In this document: piece by piece, positions 46,849-58,700 of the stretch
Numbering within the stretch: the stretch's first letter is position 1
Layout of the letters: the number at the start of each line of letters is the position of its first letter
DNA from: Nectonema munidae
Lineage: Eukaryota > Nematomorpha > Nectonematoida > Nectonematidae
NCBI GenBank assembly: GCA_030549495.1
Contig: JAUIRK010000819.1
Span: 238,501-302,500 of the forward strand
Length of the DNA: 64,000 nt
Direction of reading: 5' to 3'
Program-made: the position numbers and the translations under genes
Notes under the pieces: model-generated
Told to the model about the DNA's origin: nothing
What the model saw: only the letters and a program-made list of their open reading frames with translations
Databases searched by the model: none

Positions 46849-49662
46849 CAGTGGCGGATCCAGCCTCTGAGCATAGGGGGCGGCTATTTTTAAAAAAAAA
46901 TTGAAAAAATCTATACATGTTTTTACTTAGAAAGAGTAAATAAAGATATTTATTACACTCAAAAAATATTAAAATATATTTTGATTTTTACATGAAAATT
47001 TTTCTCTGCTGTAAAGCAAACAGTTTGACAATTTGATCAACAATATATTTAGAGTTAATATCACGCCAATGCTAAACCTTCTCCCATTGTTGTACGAAGG
47101 TAAGATTTTTAGTATTTCAAAACAGAAAAAGTTCTTTCAGCGGTAGCAGTTGAAAAAGGAAGTGTTGCATATATCGTTAGAAGAGAATATATATTTGGAT
47201 AAAATGTTGGATTACAATTTTCCAAAGCAGAGATACAATCATAGTTATCTTTAGGCAAAGACTGACAAAATGTCTTCCAGATTTCAAACTCGGATTCAAT
47301 TTTAAAATAAAAGTTTGTATTAAGTTTGTTAAAATTAGTTTGTATTAATTGAAAACTGCGGCAACAAACCACAAAGAAGTAAAACAGTTGTATGATGACT
47401 TTCAAATCTTGTCTCTCTGACATATAATTTCATCCAAAAATGGTAAAAAATAGTCTGTCGATAATACTCAAACGGTGAACTTGCTGAAGCATTGTTTTTA
47501 AGAGTCTGACGTCTAACTACTTTTGGTAATTGCAAGGGATCTTCTCCATAAAATTTTTGAGCTTTTTCATGTTTTTGAATTTTTCCTCAGAGTTTCGTAC
47601 ATCTTGTAAATGTTGTTTTATGGTATGTGTACATGTTCAATGGCTGAAAAAAGATCATTCGAAGTTGATTGTGACCTTTTTTGTAATTATCATAATTGAG
47701 TTTAGTATTGTCAGAGAAACTATGAAATTCTGCTTTGACAATGAGTCTAACAAAATACGAGCATCAACTAATGACCTTGAATTTCCTTGACTTATTCTTT
47801 CAAGAACATCGATAATCACAGGGTAAAAGTGTATTAATTGCTTAGTGTTTTTCAATCCAACGAGTTTGACAGGGTATTTTTTTTTTAACTTTTAAAAAAA
47901 AAAAATTAATCTTTTTTTTTTTTTTTTCAAAAATTTTTTTTTTTAAAAAAATAGTAAAAAATTTAAAAACCCCCCCAAAAACCCAAAAAAAATTCGTATT
48001 TCTCTTACTTCTGATGCATTGACCAATGTGAGGTTTAAAGCATGCGTTGAACAATGAACATACTCGGCTTGCTCTCCACGCAAACGTTTTATCTCTGCCT
48101 GAACACCATTAAAAGCGCGACTCATTGTTGCTGCCCCATCACATTCTTGTCCTATTAAGTTATGTGGATCCAATCCAGCTCCTTGTAATATAATAAATAT
48201 TTCAGCAGCAAGACCTTTAAGGGATTCGGGATTGAGGAATTCAAGAAATCTTTCTACAATAATATTTTTATTGACATAACGTATACTTACAGAAAGTTGA
48301 GACTTGTGATAAATCAGTCGTTTCATCGGCAATTACAGCGTAAAAATTTGCTTCGAAGGCTTCTTTGGCTACTTTCCGTTTAATGGCATTTGCCATGCAA
48401 GAAATAAGATAAGATGCAAGTATAAGTTTTTGACAAATAAGTTGCGTTACCAGCACTTGTAGAAAGATGATTTTATAAGCTTTGGTTTGAAAGAGAATAG
48501 AGTTGAACTAAAGAACGAAAGCACCCCTCTTTTTTTACAATGTTTTTAATGGAGGAGGGAGGGGGGAGGGGGCCCCCCTCTTCCTCTCCTCCACCAAAAC
48601 AAAAATCTCATTTAAAAAAAAAAATTATCTTATTTTTTTTTTTTTTAATTTTTTTTTTTTTTTTTTTTTTTTTTTCAACACTCAACTGACTATCCATAGC
48701 AAGTTCTGGCATTGAAAAACGTAACAAGAATTCTTGAGCGGCAATTTTTGCTGAAATATGATAGTTGCATTTTTCATGACTGGACAAGTACCCATTTTTG
48801 CCGATTAGTCTAAAAAACCGTTTGCAGGAGATTGTCACCAGTTGACAAGGTTTCATATTGGATTTACCAACGTGTTCTTCAGCAAAAAAAACACAAAAAA
48901 GACCTTTAAAATATGTCTTGAATAAGTCAACCATTCATACTGTTTAAAACAAAAAGGAGTGATTCTTCTTACTTTACCTTCCTTATTTGTTTCACTAGGC
49001 CAAGAACTAGATTAACCTATTGGAAGACAAATGTGTTTGGACAAATATAATTTATCACTGTCTGATACTTTACTTGGCCCACCAAAATTCATGAAAGCAC
49101 GAGCAATATCATTTTCTTGTAACGAATTCAAATCGATAATGTTCATAGACATAGAGTCACTGGCTTGGTCTTTCTTTGCTTTAGAAGCATTTGGTTCTTG
49201 ACTAGTGGAAGCAGAAATAACTTCATTACATTTTTTGAAATAAAAAAATCTGATATTTTTATTCCTTTATTGCTTAATCTTTTTTCCATATCAACCAGAA
49301 AACTAAACATCAAAAAATAAATTAATATATAAAAATAAAGTAAGAGATAAATTGTAGAAATTGCATAAAAAAAGAAATTTAGTGATTGTACGAGCAAAGA
49401 AGTAGAAATATAAATGAGAACAAGAAAGTGAGTTAAGAATGATTTAAAAAACACAGTAAACTGACGCTATTTTAGACAGTAACAACAAAAAAATTAAAAG
49501 AAAATAAGTAAAAGAATAATAAAAGTAGAAAAATAAATTTTGATTAAGTTATCAAATACTAATTTTTCACAAATTAATGTTAAATATTTTATGTAAATAT
49601 TTTCAAAAAATTTCACAGGGGAGGCCCAGCTCGGGTAGGCCTCCCCCTTGAATCCGCCACTG
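46849..49662 (-). mobile_element. hAT element (ZMYM1/DUF4371 type), both ends present
   Basis: Ends CAGTGGCGGATCCAGC and, in reverse, CAGTGGCGGATTCAAG form the terminal repeat. Flanks GTAGTGAC (46841-46848) and GTAGTGGG (49663-49670) agree at 6 of 8 bases, a slightly decayed target duplication. Minus-strand coding traces in order: zinc-finger region (48934-48690), VIADETTDLSQVSTF (48360s), EFLNPESLKGLAAEI, IGQECDGAATMSRAFNGVQ, HALNLTLVNAS (48240-48015) and the dimerisation tail STATAERTFSVLKY (47423-47109). Two low-complexity tracts interrupt it. Confidence 0.8.
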
Positions 49663-49670
49663 GTAGTGGG

Positions 49671-51351
49671 GACATTAACTCCGCCATCCTCCCAAGATGT
49701 TCCAATCATAAAAATTTAAATCTGGGCCAAAAAATATTACAAACTTTTTTCATGGCAAGCGCAAATGAACGGAATAGTTGACAATTTTTTTCAGTTAAAA
49801 TATAATATTGGTTCTTATTATTTTGTTGACAAGCAAGATAATATTACGTATTGCACTCTTTGAATGTCTATTATCTTCACAACGGGGAGGTATTATATAC
49901 ATTATATCTTTCTCAGTACAGTTTGGAAAAGAAGATCGGTGTTCACAGATAACTTGCAAGAGGAAATGAATTTGATCTAATGTTTGAATCACGAATAAGA
50001 GCTACACCTTTCTTATCCCTGTCATTGACGATTACGAAGCCCTTCACGACTTCTAAAGCATGTTATTTTCCAAGAATACTGCTTCTACGATTCTTAGCAT
50101 CGGAAACAGTAGTTTTTAATGGAATTTGCAGGACTATGCCATGCCTTGATTGCTAAGAAAGCGGTTAGAAATACCACAAAAAAGTGTTCTTTGAAAAAGC
50201 TATGTTGGTGTATACATTGAAGGATTTTTTTAATGAGTCTGAAGTCATTCAAAAAAACATAAAGCGCTGTTACCTACCAGACATTCAGATAAATCAGAAC
50301 AGAATGAACTGAACGAGAATACGCTTTTCTTCCTAAGTCGTCATTTTGAATTATCCTTGATACAGTGATATCTTGATGGCATAAATAACTTTATACATTC
50401 GGCGTGCTTAGTGTATTACACCTAAGATTTGGAAATGAACTTTCTGTTCTGGAACATCTATAAGAAATATTATTGAGAGCCAGAGAAATTTTCGGTAGTC
50501 ATTCCTTGGTTATTTCTTTGTGTATACTAGTAGAAACAAGAATATCTTCACGAAATGGTGCAACAAATTATTTAACAGTTAGATCAAAAAATAGGTTTTT
50601 AAGTATATGAACCTGAATTACCGTGTCTGATGCTGTCGTTTCAAAGCATTGTCAAGCACTGCATCATAACTCACATATGTTCTTAACCAGTTCCTAAAGT
50701 TAATTTGTGAACCATCAGTAGGTGTTTAACCTCAGCATCAGAGATAAGTATTAGTAAAAGGTCGTGGTATTTTAGATTTTCCTTCCACTTACCTTCACAG
50801 TTATACATTACGATTATTGCTCATTTGGTTGAAGGGTCAACTTTTGGATCTATCTTTAGTGTTATCTTTTTGGCATATTTGAAATTGTCAATTTCTTCAG
50901 GAGAAGAAGAATCAGCAGAAAGAACAACATATTTTGATGTTTCCAGTTCTTATGCTTTTGACATGATGACAGCTTTTCACCAAAAATTTTAGCTTCATGC
51001 GAACCAAAGAGATAAACATCACTCTGTTTCTTGTTTTCAATGAAACATCACTTATATATATCACTAATAGTTCTCAAAGTTAGAGATGAAAGAAAAAAAT
51101 ATCTTTATTAGTGAAGTGTGTATCTTGTAACACATAATATATACATGCAAATAAAATTCAAGAAGAAGGCAATTTTTTCATTTTCGATTCTAGAGCGCCA
51201 CAAAGATATTTAGCCGAGGGCGTTTCTTTCATGAATGAAACAGACGAGTGGGTTGATGATAGTGTGAATTGAATTTCCTAAAGTCATACCTTATGGAGGT
51301 ATTTCTGAATTATATTATTGGATCTGCTACAAGTCTAAAATAGGGCATAAG
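49671..51351 (-). other. Decayed coding-like DNA, family not recognised
   Basis: Scattered minus-strand runs (for example KITLKIDPKVDPSTK, YNCEGKWKENLKYHDLLLI, RMYKVIYAIKISLY) are separated by many stops. They look like remnants of one old coding element or gene. I cannot name the family. Confidence 0.35.
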
Positions 51352-51359
51352 CTTACGAA

Positions 51360-53802
51360 TAGGGTTGCACACGGCAACGGACAACGTTCGAGTACGTCCG
51401 TTGCCGTTCGTTCGTTTGTCCGTTCGAACCAATAATTGAAAATCTTTGGTAACGGACAAAAACGAACAAATTGTAAAAATAAAATTTATTAATAATATAA
51501 GGACTCATGAAATAATGTTATCATGAATAAATGTTAACATTTCAACGTTATCATCCTTCAACCTCGCTCTTCTTGAAGTCACAGTTGCACCTGTTCGTGA
51601 AAACAAACGTTCTGATGACATGCTTGTAGAAACAGCGGACATCCACTTTCGACTCAGCCAAGCCAATACAGAAAAAGTATCGCGATTGGCGTTCCACCAT
51701 TGAAGCGGATCAAGTATTTTTGATTGCTTGCATAGCGATAAATATTTTTCCAGTTCAATTTCATCGGAACAATCTTCCTTCATCATTTCATCGCTTCCTG
51801 GTATGGAGAAAATGTCTCCAAGCAAGGCGTTATTTGTCCCTGAAGGACCGGCATCATCACGATACTTATGTTTCTCCACATGAAGAAGTTGTGGTGTGGC
51901 ACTTTTCATTTGATTTAGAAGCTCTTCTTTTGCTGTGCTGCGCTCTTCTATAGAAAAGCCATTCAGGGTCCAGCAATATTGTCCAGAGCAGCGAAATCTG
52001 TAACCCTTGAAAACGGCTGGTGAATTCATTTAAAACTTCTCTCCGGAATGCTTCTACCGTATCAGCAGCATCCTCGTACCAAACAGTGTGGGAAACTCCC
52101 TGTAAAACTTTGTATTCAATCAAATGAATCTTGATCATTCTTAATACTGGCAGCGTTAAGGACCACGTCCGAAAATTTTCCCCCGACAACGCTTCTGTTG
52201 CTTCATCAAAGCGTTGTAAAATACAGCAAACATTTTCTAATAGAAACCACTGCTTATGTGATTTTGACGCAGTTTGAACACCTTCTTCCGTCTGGATAAA
52301 TGAACAGAACGCATCTAAATGCAATCTAATGTCCAAGCACACTTTTAACATGTGTACAGTTGAATTCCAACGAGTAATAACATCTAACGGAATCTTCTTC
52401 GGTGGCTGATTTTTCCGTTTCATGAATTTTTTCAATCACTAAAATCCAATTATGCTACTACTCAAATATTTAGCATATTCTCGGAGTATTTCAATAGCGT
52501 CTGCAATCTCCTTTAAACATTTGGAAACAATGTCGGTAGCTGTTTTACTCTCACCCTTCCACCGAATCAAATTTTTGCACAATCAAACTTAGATAATGAG
52601 CAACACAACCTTGGTGATTTACACCCAATTCTCGCGCTGATTTTGCTGCATTGGATGCGTTATCAGTGACTTAAACAACCATATTCTCTAAGGACATGTT
52701 TGCATCCTCTACCGACTGCTTCACGATGTTTGCAATTTCGGAACTGGTGTGTCTTACTTCACTGAACGGAGCACATCTCAACGTAACGACTTTCATAACA
52801 AAATCCTCAGTGATGTAATGAAGCATGAACGAAATATATGCTTCAGATCTTCTTGATGTCCAAATATCACTTGTAAGTGAATAATAATAATCACATTCTT
52901 TTTGGATCATGGACTTGATGATAAAAAGCGTATCTGCAAATGTACTGCGCAACAACCTTGTTATTGTTGTACGAGAAGGCAACGTGTATTTTTGTTCCAA
53001 TGCATTTAAAAAATTGTTGTATTCAATGAATCCTGGATCTTCAACAATTGACAAGGGCCGGTAGGATTTAGCGATCCATTTCAAAAGAAGAAAATGACCT
53101 TTTTGAGCCGATGATTCATTCACTGACTTCAATTTCTTGAACGCTTTTTGAATGGTTTGCTGTTGGAAGCTGCACTTTTTTTTGAGGAATTAGTGCCCAG
53201 ATCTTCTGAATGATTTTGTTCTATGTGTCGCAATATTTGCTTTGAAGTACCCAAGGAATAATTGATTGTTTTTTGGCACTTTAAACAAAACGCACCGATA
53301 GCTTCTTTAGATTTCCACTTCTTTTTCTCATCGATTGGAGCCAAAAGTTTGATAAACTGCCACAATTCTTGTCTTTGTTGCCGCTCTGGATCGAACAAAC
53401 GATTAACTATTTCTTCATGATTGGTTATTTTAACGATACTCATTAGTTTAGGTATAAATCAATATGAAAGTTAGATGAAATCGGTGCAGAAGTTTGGTGT
53501 GAAAAATGACAAATTGTCTCAATCACAATATTCAACTTTGCATGAATAGAAAAACACATGTGAAATAAAACAGCATTGTGATTGTCAATGTATGCTGGTT
53601 ATATATGCCAATATTTTAGAGTTTGTGTGCGTATGTGTTTGTTGTGTGAGTGTGCGTGTGAGTGAATGAGTCTGTCTCCGTATGTAAGATTCACTAGTAT
53701 ATGATGTTCGCTAGTGTCCGTTATTGTTCGTGTCCGTTCGACTATAGCTTGAGTTTGTTCGTGTTCGTTCGAACTAAATTTTCGTGTCCGTGTGCAACAC
53801 TA
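51360..53802 (-). mobile_element. hAT element (ZBED/RICESLEEPER type), 2443 bp with perfect target duplication
   Basis: Termini TAGGGTTGCACACGG and, in reverse, TAGTGTTGCACACGG differ at one base. They are flanked by identical 8-bp CTTACGAA at 51352-51359 and 53803-53810. Subterminal regions are dense in GTTCG/GTCCG repeats (transposase-binding type). The whole transposase length is present, with a few breaks. Confidence 0.92.
51505..53443 (-). pseudogene. hAT transposase of the 51360-53802 element (frameshifted)
   Basis: 53443-53129: BED finger (W...FCLKCQK...RHIEQNH). 53132-52671, in a new frame: RPLSIVEDPGF and the catalytic start SLTSDIWTSRRSEAY. About 52670-52440 is broken (DNASNAAKSARELG, GCVAHYLSLI across frames). 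52435-51866: VITRWNSTVHMLKVCL. 52029-51505: KILDPLQWWNANRDTFSVLAWLSRKW and the dimerisation block STSMSSERLFSRTGATVTSRR. At least three frame breaks, otherwise well preserved, consistent with a recent origin from an active copy. Confidence 0.85.
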
Positions 53803-53963
53803 CTTACGAAGCAGTGATTGCATTCGGTTAAAATTAAGCGATTATTAACCGCTTAATAAGGCTGACTAATTTACCCTTAATGACTCGTTAATTCAACTCG
53901 TAAAACCTTTGTCAAATCATATTAAATTAACATATATAAATATAGTACTTTTAAACGGTAACC

Positions 53964-54095
53964 GGAGAAAAGTATCCAGAAGACAAAAGTTACCACTTTT
54001 GTATAATACGAAGGTGATAACTCGTATTATACAAATACGTAATAAACCTAGAATATACAAAAGTGGTAACTTTTGTCTTCTGGATACTTTTCTCC
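53964..54095. repeat. Perfect 42-bp inverted repeat with nested hairpin
   Basis: Arms 53964-54005 and 54054-54095 are exact reverse complements. Inside the spacer GTATAATACGA and TCGTATTATAC form a second hairpin. Weaker pairing continues outside (TTTTAAACGG / CCCTTTTAAA). Probably a foldback MITE. Confidence 0.82.
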
Positions 54096-55764
54096 TAGAA
54101 CCCTTTTAAACTATTGTAATAAAATATCATGTGTAATTATATCATGTTTTCAGAGCGATCGCTTAAGATATTTGGCAATGAATACCGGTTAACGATAACA
54201 CGATTAACTGCCATTACTATTATATACCTCCCAAATAAAGATAAAATATATTTGTACAAAAATACAACATATTGCAAAAGATATCAAATGTGAATATATC
54301 ATAATAATCTTTTTGTGATTTTTTTATTTCTAATAAAGTTAATTTTACCATAAATTTACCGATAATAATTACCGGTATTTTGTAATATGATTAGAATGAC
54401 GCAATCACATCCCCCACTTTCTCATTTATTTTACTTAAAATTGAGAGATTGAGAGAATTGGTTGGAGCAAAGGATACCTCCTAGAGTTGTGAGGGAAATG
54501 TACAAGGATTGTGGAAACTGTGTCACAACTCTCAAGACGCGGTGCTTGCATCCTAAAATCTTCCTTGTTTTCTTTACGCTATGCTTATAAAGTACGGAAT
54601 ATTAAATTCAATAAAAAATGATTTATGAATTTAATTAGCAATTTTTTAAAGCACCTTAGCAATCGCTCTTAAAAATTCTGAAGGACGAATAACCCTTTAT
54701 ATTCCACGAGCTTTTTCTGAAATCGAGTTTCTCTACTTTTTTTTCTACGAAAATCCTTTAATATCTTTATATTCTTAATCTAAATATTTTGTCTCAATTA
54801 ATCTTGGGTAAGCAATCATACATTTTATTTGTCTTTGTGAACCTCTTATAGATGACATGATCATTTTTCTACATTTTCAGACTTTAATATTCAATGTGAA
54901 TTTGAGATCGGGTTTTCCAAGAACTAGTTTTCAGAGAGCGATTTTTTTGAGACCGAGTTTTCCTAACATCTTATATGCCCAAAATTGAGATATAACATTT
55001 TTAGAGTAAATAAATCATTTCAATATGCGACTCTTGATTATTTTATGCTCACTTTTTGTTCTGAATTTTCTCGTGTAGTCAGCACACTATCAGGAGGTAC
55101 ATGAGGATGTGAAGATATGCTTTAAATTTGATTAACCTCTACTTCTTTAACGCTAACAAGCTTCATTGTATAAAAAAACTTTTGCTTTTGAACCGGGGGT
55201 TTCTTGTTCATCCCAAGTGATTTTATATTTAACTTGGCACTTGGTACTTAAAAAGTTTTCATTTCCTATCTGAGATGAGACATGAAAATTATTTGGCTTT
55301 TTGAGCAAGGAAAAAAATTTTATTTATGTTTTAAACAAAATTTTTTGTAAAGTACTTAATTTCACAAGAACAAAATTTTGCAAATTTTGATTTAAAAGAA
55401 ATTCGCGCGAATGTAATTTAGCGAATAAACTTTTTCGAAATATTTGTTTTTCTCAAATTTATCACCTAATATCAAAACAGTGATTTTTAATTTTGCATCA
55501 TTGTTATAAAAATTTGGACATAAAAAACTTGAAATTTTGGAAATTAACTTCGACCGAATTTTATTTCACAAAATTTTTGTGTTTGCGAATTTCACGAAAT
55601 TGAATTCCTCTTGAAAATTTCTCACTTTTCAGCAATCAATTTTCGTTTTGAAAGATTTCCAGATGTCTGTAAAACATTTGGTAGTGTAGCTTCCATGGAC
55701 TCATTTTCACCCTTTCTTTTCTGCTTTTTCATACTTTCATTTCATTTTATACTTAGAGACTTAG
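54096..55764. other. Intergenic DNA upstream of MCAT
   Basis: AT-rich. A short trace at about 54465-54550 (IPPRVVREMYKDCGNCVTTLKTR) resembles a LINE RT segment. Nothing else was recognised; no clear promoter element. Confidence 0.4.
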
Positions 55765-58700
55765 ATGCTTTTTAATTTCCCAACTTCGTTATGCCATCAT
55801 CCGCAGAGATTGAAGAAGATCGAAAGTTTTTTGCGTCATGCTCACCTTTTTTCAACAGTTTCTGAGTCCTTGGAAGTTGCGAAAAGTGATGCCTCTCTTG
55901 ATAACAGTCATTCGGATACGCTTGATATCGAAAGATCGACACTTACATTGCCTTATAAGCGAGATAAAGGCATGTACTTATTAAAGAAGTATTTGAGTGA
56001 GAAGTTTGATCAAATCCACGCTGACAAGTTGTCGAAAAACGATCTTAAGCGGTATCAATTTATCAACATCTCTCGAAATAACGTGGATCCTGAACTCACC
56101 TCTGTATTCCTTTTTCCGGGCGAGGGATGCCACTTTCCTGGGATGTGTAAGGAGAGCATGAATATCCCCAATGTTGCTAAAATGTTCGAAATCGCCTCCA
56201 ACATACTCGGCTACGATCTGAAGAAGATTTGCTTGACCAGCTCCAAAGAGAAACTCAGCCTCTTCAAATATGCACATCCAGCTATATTTGTTTCTTCACT
56301 TGCTGCCGTCGAAAAATTATTTCTGCAAACTCCATATGTAAGTTTTTGGATTTTTGTGTAGGATGCGCTGTAGTAGACTGGCTAGCAGGGTTGCGAGTCC
56401 TTGGAAGTAGCGAAAAAATAAACTACAAAATTGGAAATTGTAAAAGGAAATTGAAAGAAAAGTTTTGGCTTTGAAAGAAGCCGTATTAAACTAAAGTTTT
56501 TGCTAAAATGATGCTTTTTATGGAAAAATATAGTAAAAATAGAAAATAGCTAAAATATAAAGATTTCAGAGAGAAAGAAGGAAACTTTAATTTTATTAAT
56601 TTTAAGGTAAATTAAGCTTCTTGATAACAATAATTTTATCTCAACCCTATTATCGTTGGGCTAAATTTGTCCGCTTAAGTGCTGGGGTAAAGGGCCCACT
56701 ATTTTTCTCAGATATTAATAAGTTTTTATAAATATTTTTAATTTTACATATATATTTCAACTATGCTGAATTCAGTAGTGATGTGCATTTTTTTAATCAA
56801 AATCAATCAAACCTGTCAAAAAATTGATTTAGATTTGACAGCTCATCTCAAAAAAGAATTTTTTATTGAAATAATTATATAAAGTTTTTTACACATATAT
56901 ACCCATTTTCAAGTATGCTGAATTCAGTGGTGATATTCATTTTTTTATGAAAATCAATGAAACCTGTCAAAAAATTGATTTACATATGACAGCTCATCTC
57001 AAAAAAGAACTTTTTATTGAAATAATTATATAAAGTTTTTTACACATTATATAACATTTTCACTAGTTTGTCCTTTTTCACTTTAAGTTCGTCTTTTTTC
57101 ATTTTAAGTTTGTCTTCATTTTAAGTTCGTCCTTTTTCATTTTAAGTTCGTCCTTGTGACTTTAGCAAATCTGTTTCAATGGCATGTTCAAATAAAAAAA
57201 ACTTATAACTATTTTTTCAATTTTCAAGATATTTTTTACCTTAAGTGTAAAAAAAATTAATTAAAAAAAACTAATATACAAATTAAAAAAATAATAATTT
57301 CATATTCCTTTTTGCAAGAAACTTAGTTAGAAGCTAAAATGAATTGATTTTTTTAGTTGTACTTCATGAAATTTATTTCTCATTTTCAATTGTTTGTGCA
57401 AGTTTCAAAGTTTTTTTGTTTAAATTTGGAACAGATTTCTTATTTAATTTTGCTGAATTTCAAAATATCTCATGAGCAAGCTCTCAAAATCAGTTCCATC
57501 TAATTTTTTTTTAAATATTTTACTTATAAACAAAAATTAAATTCGTTTTTTTATAGCAAAAACTCATAAATTTTCCACTTGGTTTTTGTTATTTTTATTT
57601 TTTTTTTGGATAAATAAGGTCATAAACTTTATACTAAAATGGATGTTAAAACAAACTGTTTTAAACTTCAAAATAAATTAAAAACAGTAATATCGTAGTA
57701 CAAAAGTAGTAAAAACGAAGCATAAAACGAAAACAAATTGGAATTTATTTAAAAATCATGAATACATATTTGGATTGTATAAGTGTCCAGTTGAAGCTAT
57801 GTTGACATTATTCATCATATGTCTGTTGTAGTTTGTACAGTCAAATCTTGAAATGGAGTTGACGCCTTCTTTGATTATTATAGAAGAAAAAGACATGTTT
57901 TGCGTTGGTGAAGTCATCAAGTTTCTTACTTTACTTTTCACTTTAGAGAAAACATTCTTGCAAGGATTTAACATGATAGAATAAGGTGAAAGAAACTTTA
58001 GTAGGTATTTTCAATTTTGTTGAAAAATTTCATCGACTACTTTACTTTTGTGAATTTTAGCATTGTCAAGCACAATCCAGGCATCGCTTTTAATTGTACT
58101 ATCTGGGTTGCAAGTGCCATCTTCAATAATTTCATAGTGAATGACTTTGAAGCAATTCATTGCAAGAACTAGGGAAACATTCTCTCCCTGTCCTCTCTTT
58201 GTTGGTATCACCACACTTGCCCTTGTGACTTTCTTTGATCGCGCTTGTGAGCAACCACTTTCGTTAATGAAAATCAACGATTCTTGTGCTTGGGCACTAT
58301 TTTGAAATTCTTGCGCGTAACATTTTCTTTTAACACATCTTCTCTATTTACATCTCAATCTGTTTATTAACACGCTTGAATGTAACTTTCAAATCATTCA
58401 GCAAGTAACTATGGATAGAACTTATAGCTATTTTATCGAGTACTTTTCTTTGATTTTATCACCAATTTCTTCAAGATTCATCATGGTATTGCTCTCTACT
58501 AAGCTTTCCAAAAAACAAGTCTTTCAGGTGTAAGAACCTTTTTTTATGTCCCCCGTGGGAATTTTTCGAGTTGTCTTCATTGCTTTGCTTATCATCATAA
58601 TTTTGAAGTATAGACTTTGCAGTTGAGTATTTTATACCTAGGATTTCTGATGCTCTTTTTACTGATAAAAACTCTGTGGAAAGAGGCTTGATTGATTCAA

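Noticed and set aside
53820-54220. TTAAGCGATTATTAACCGC and CCGGTTAACGATAAC as a transposon end pair
   Set aside because: Short partial palindromes without a consistent terminal repeat or target duplication.
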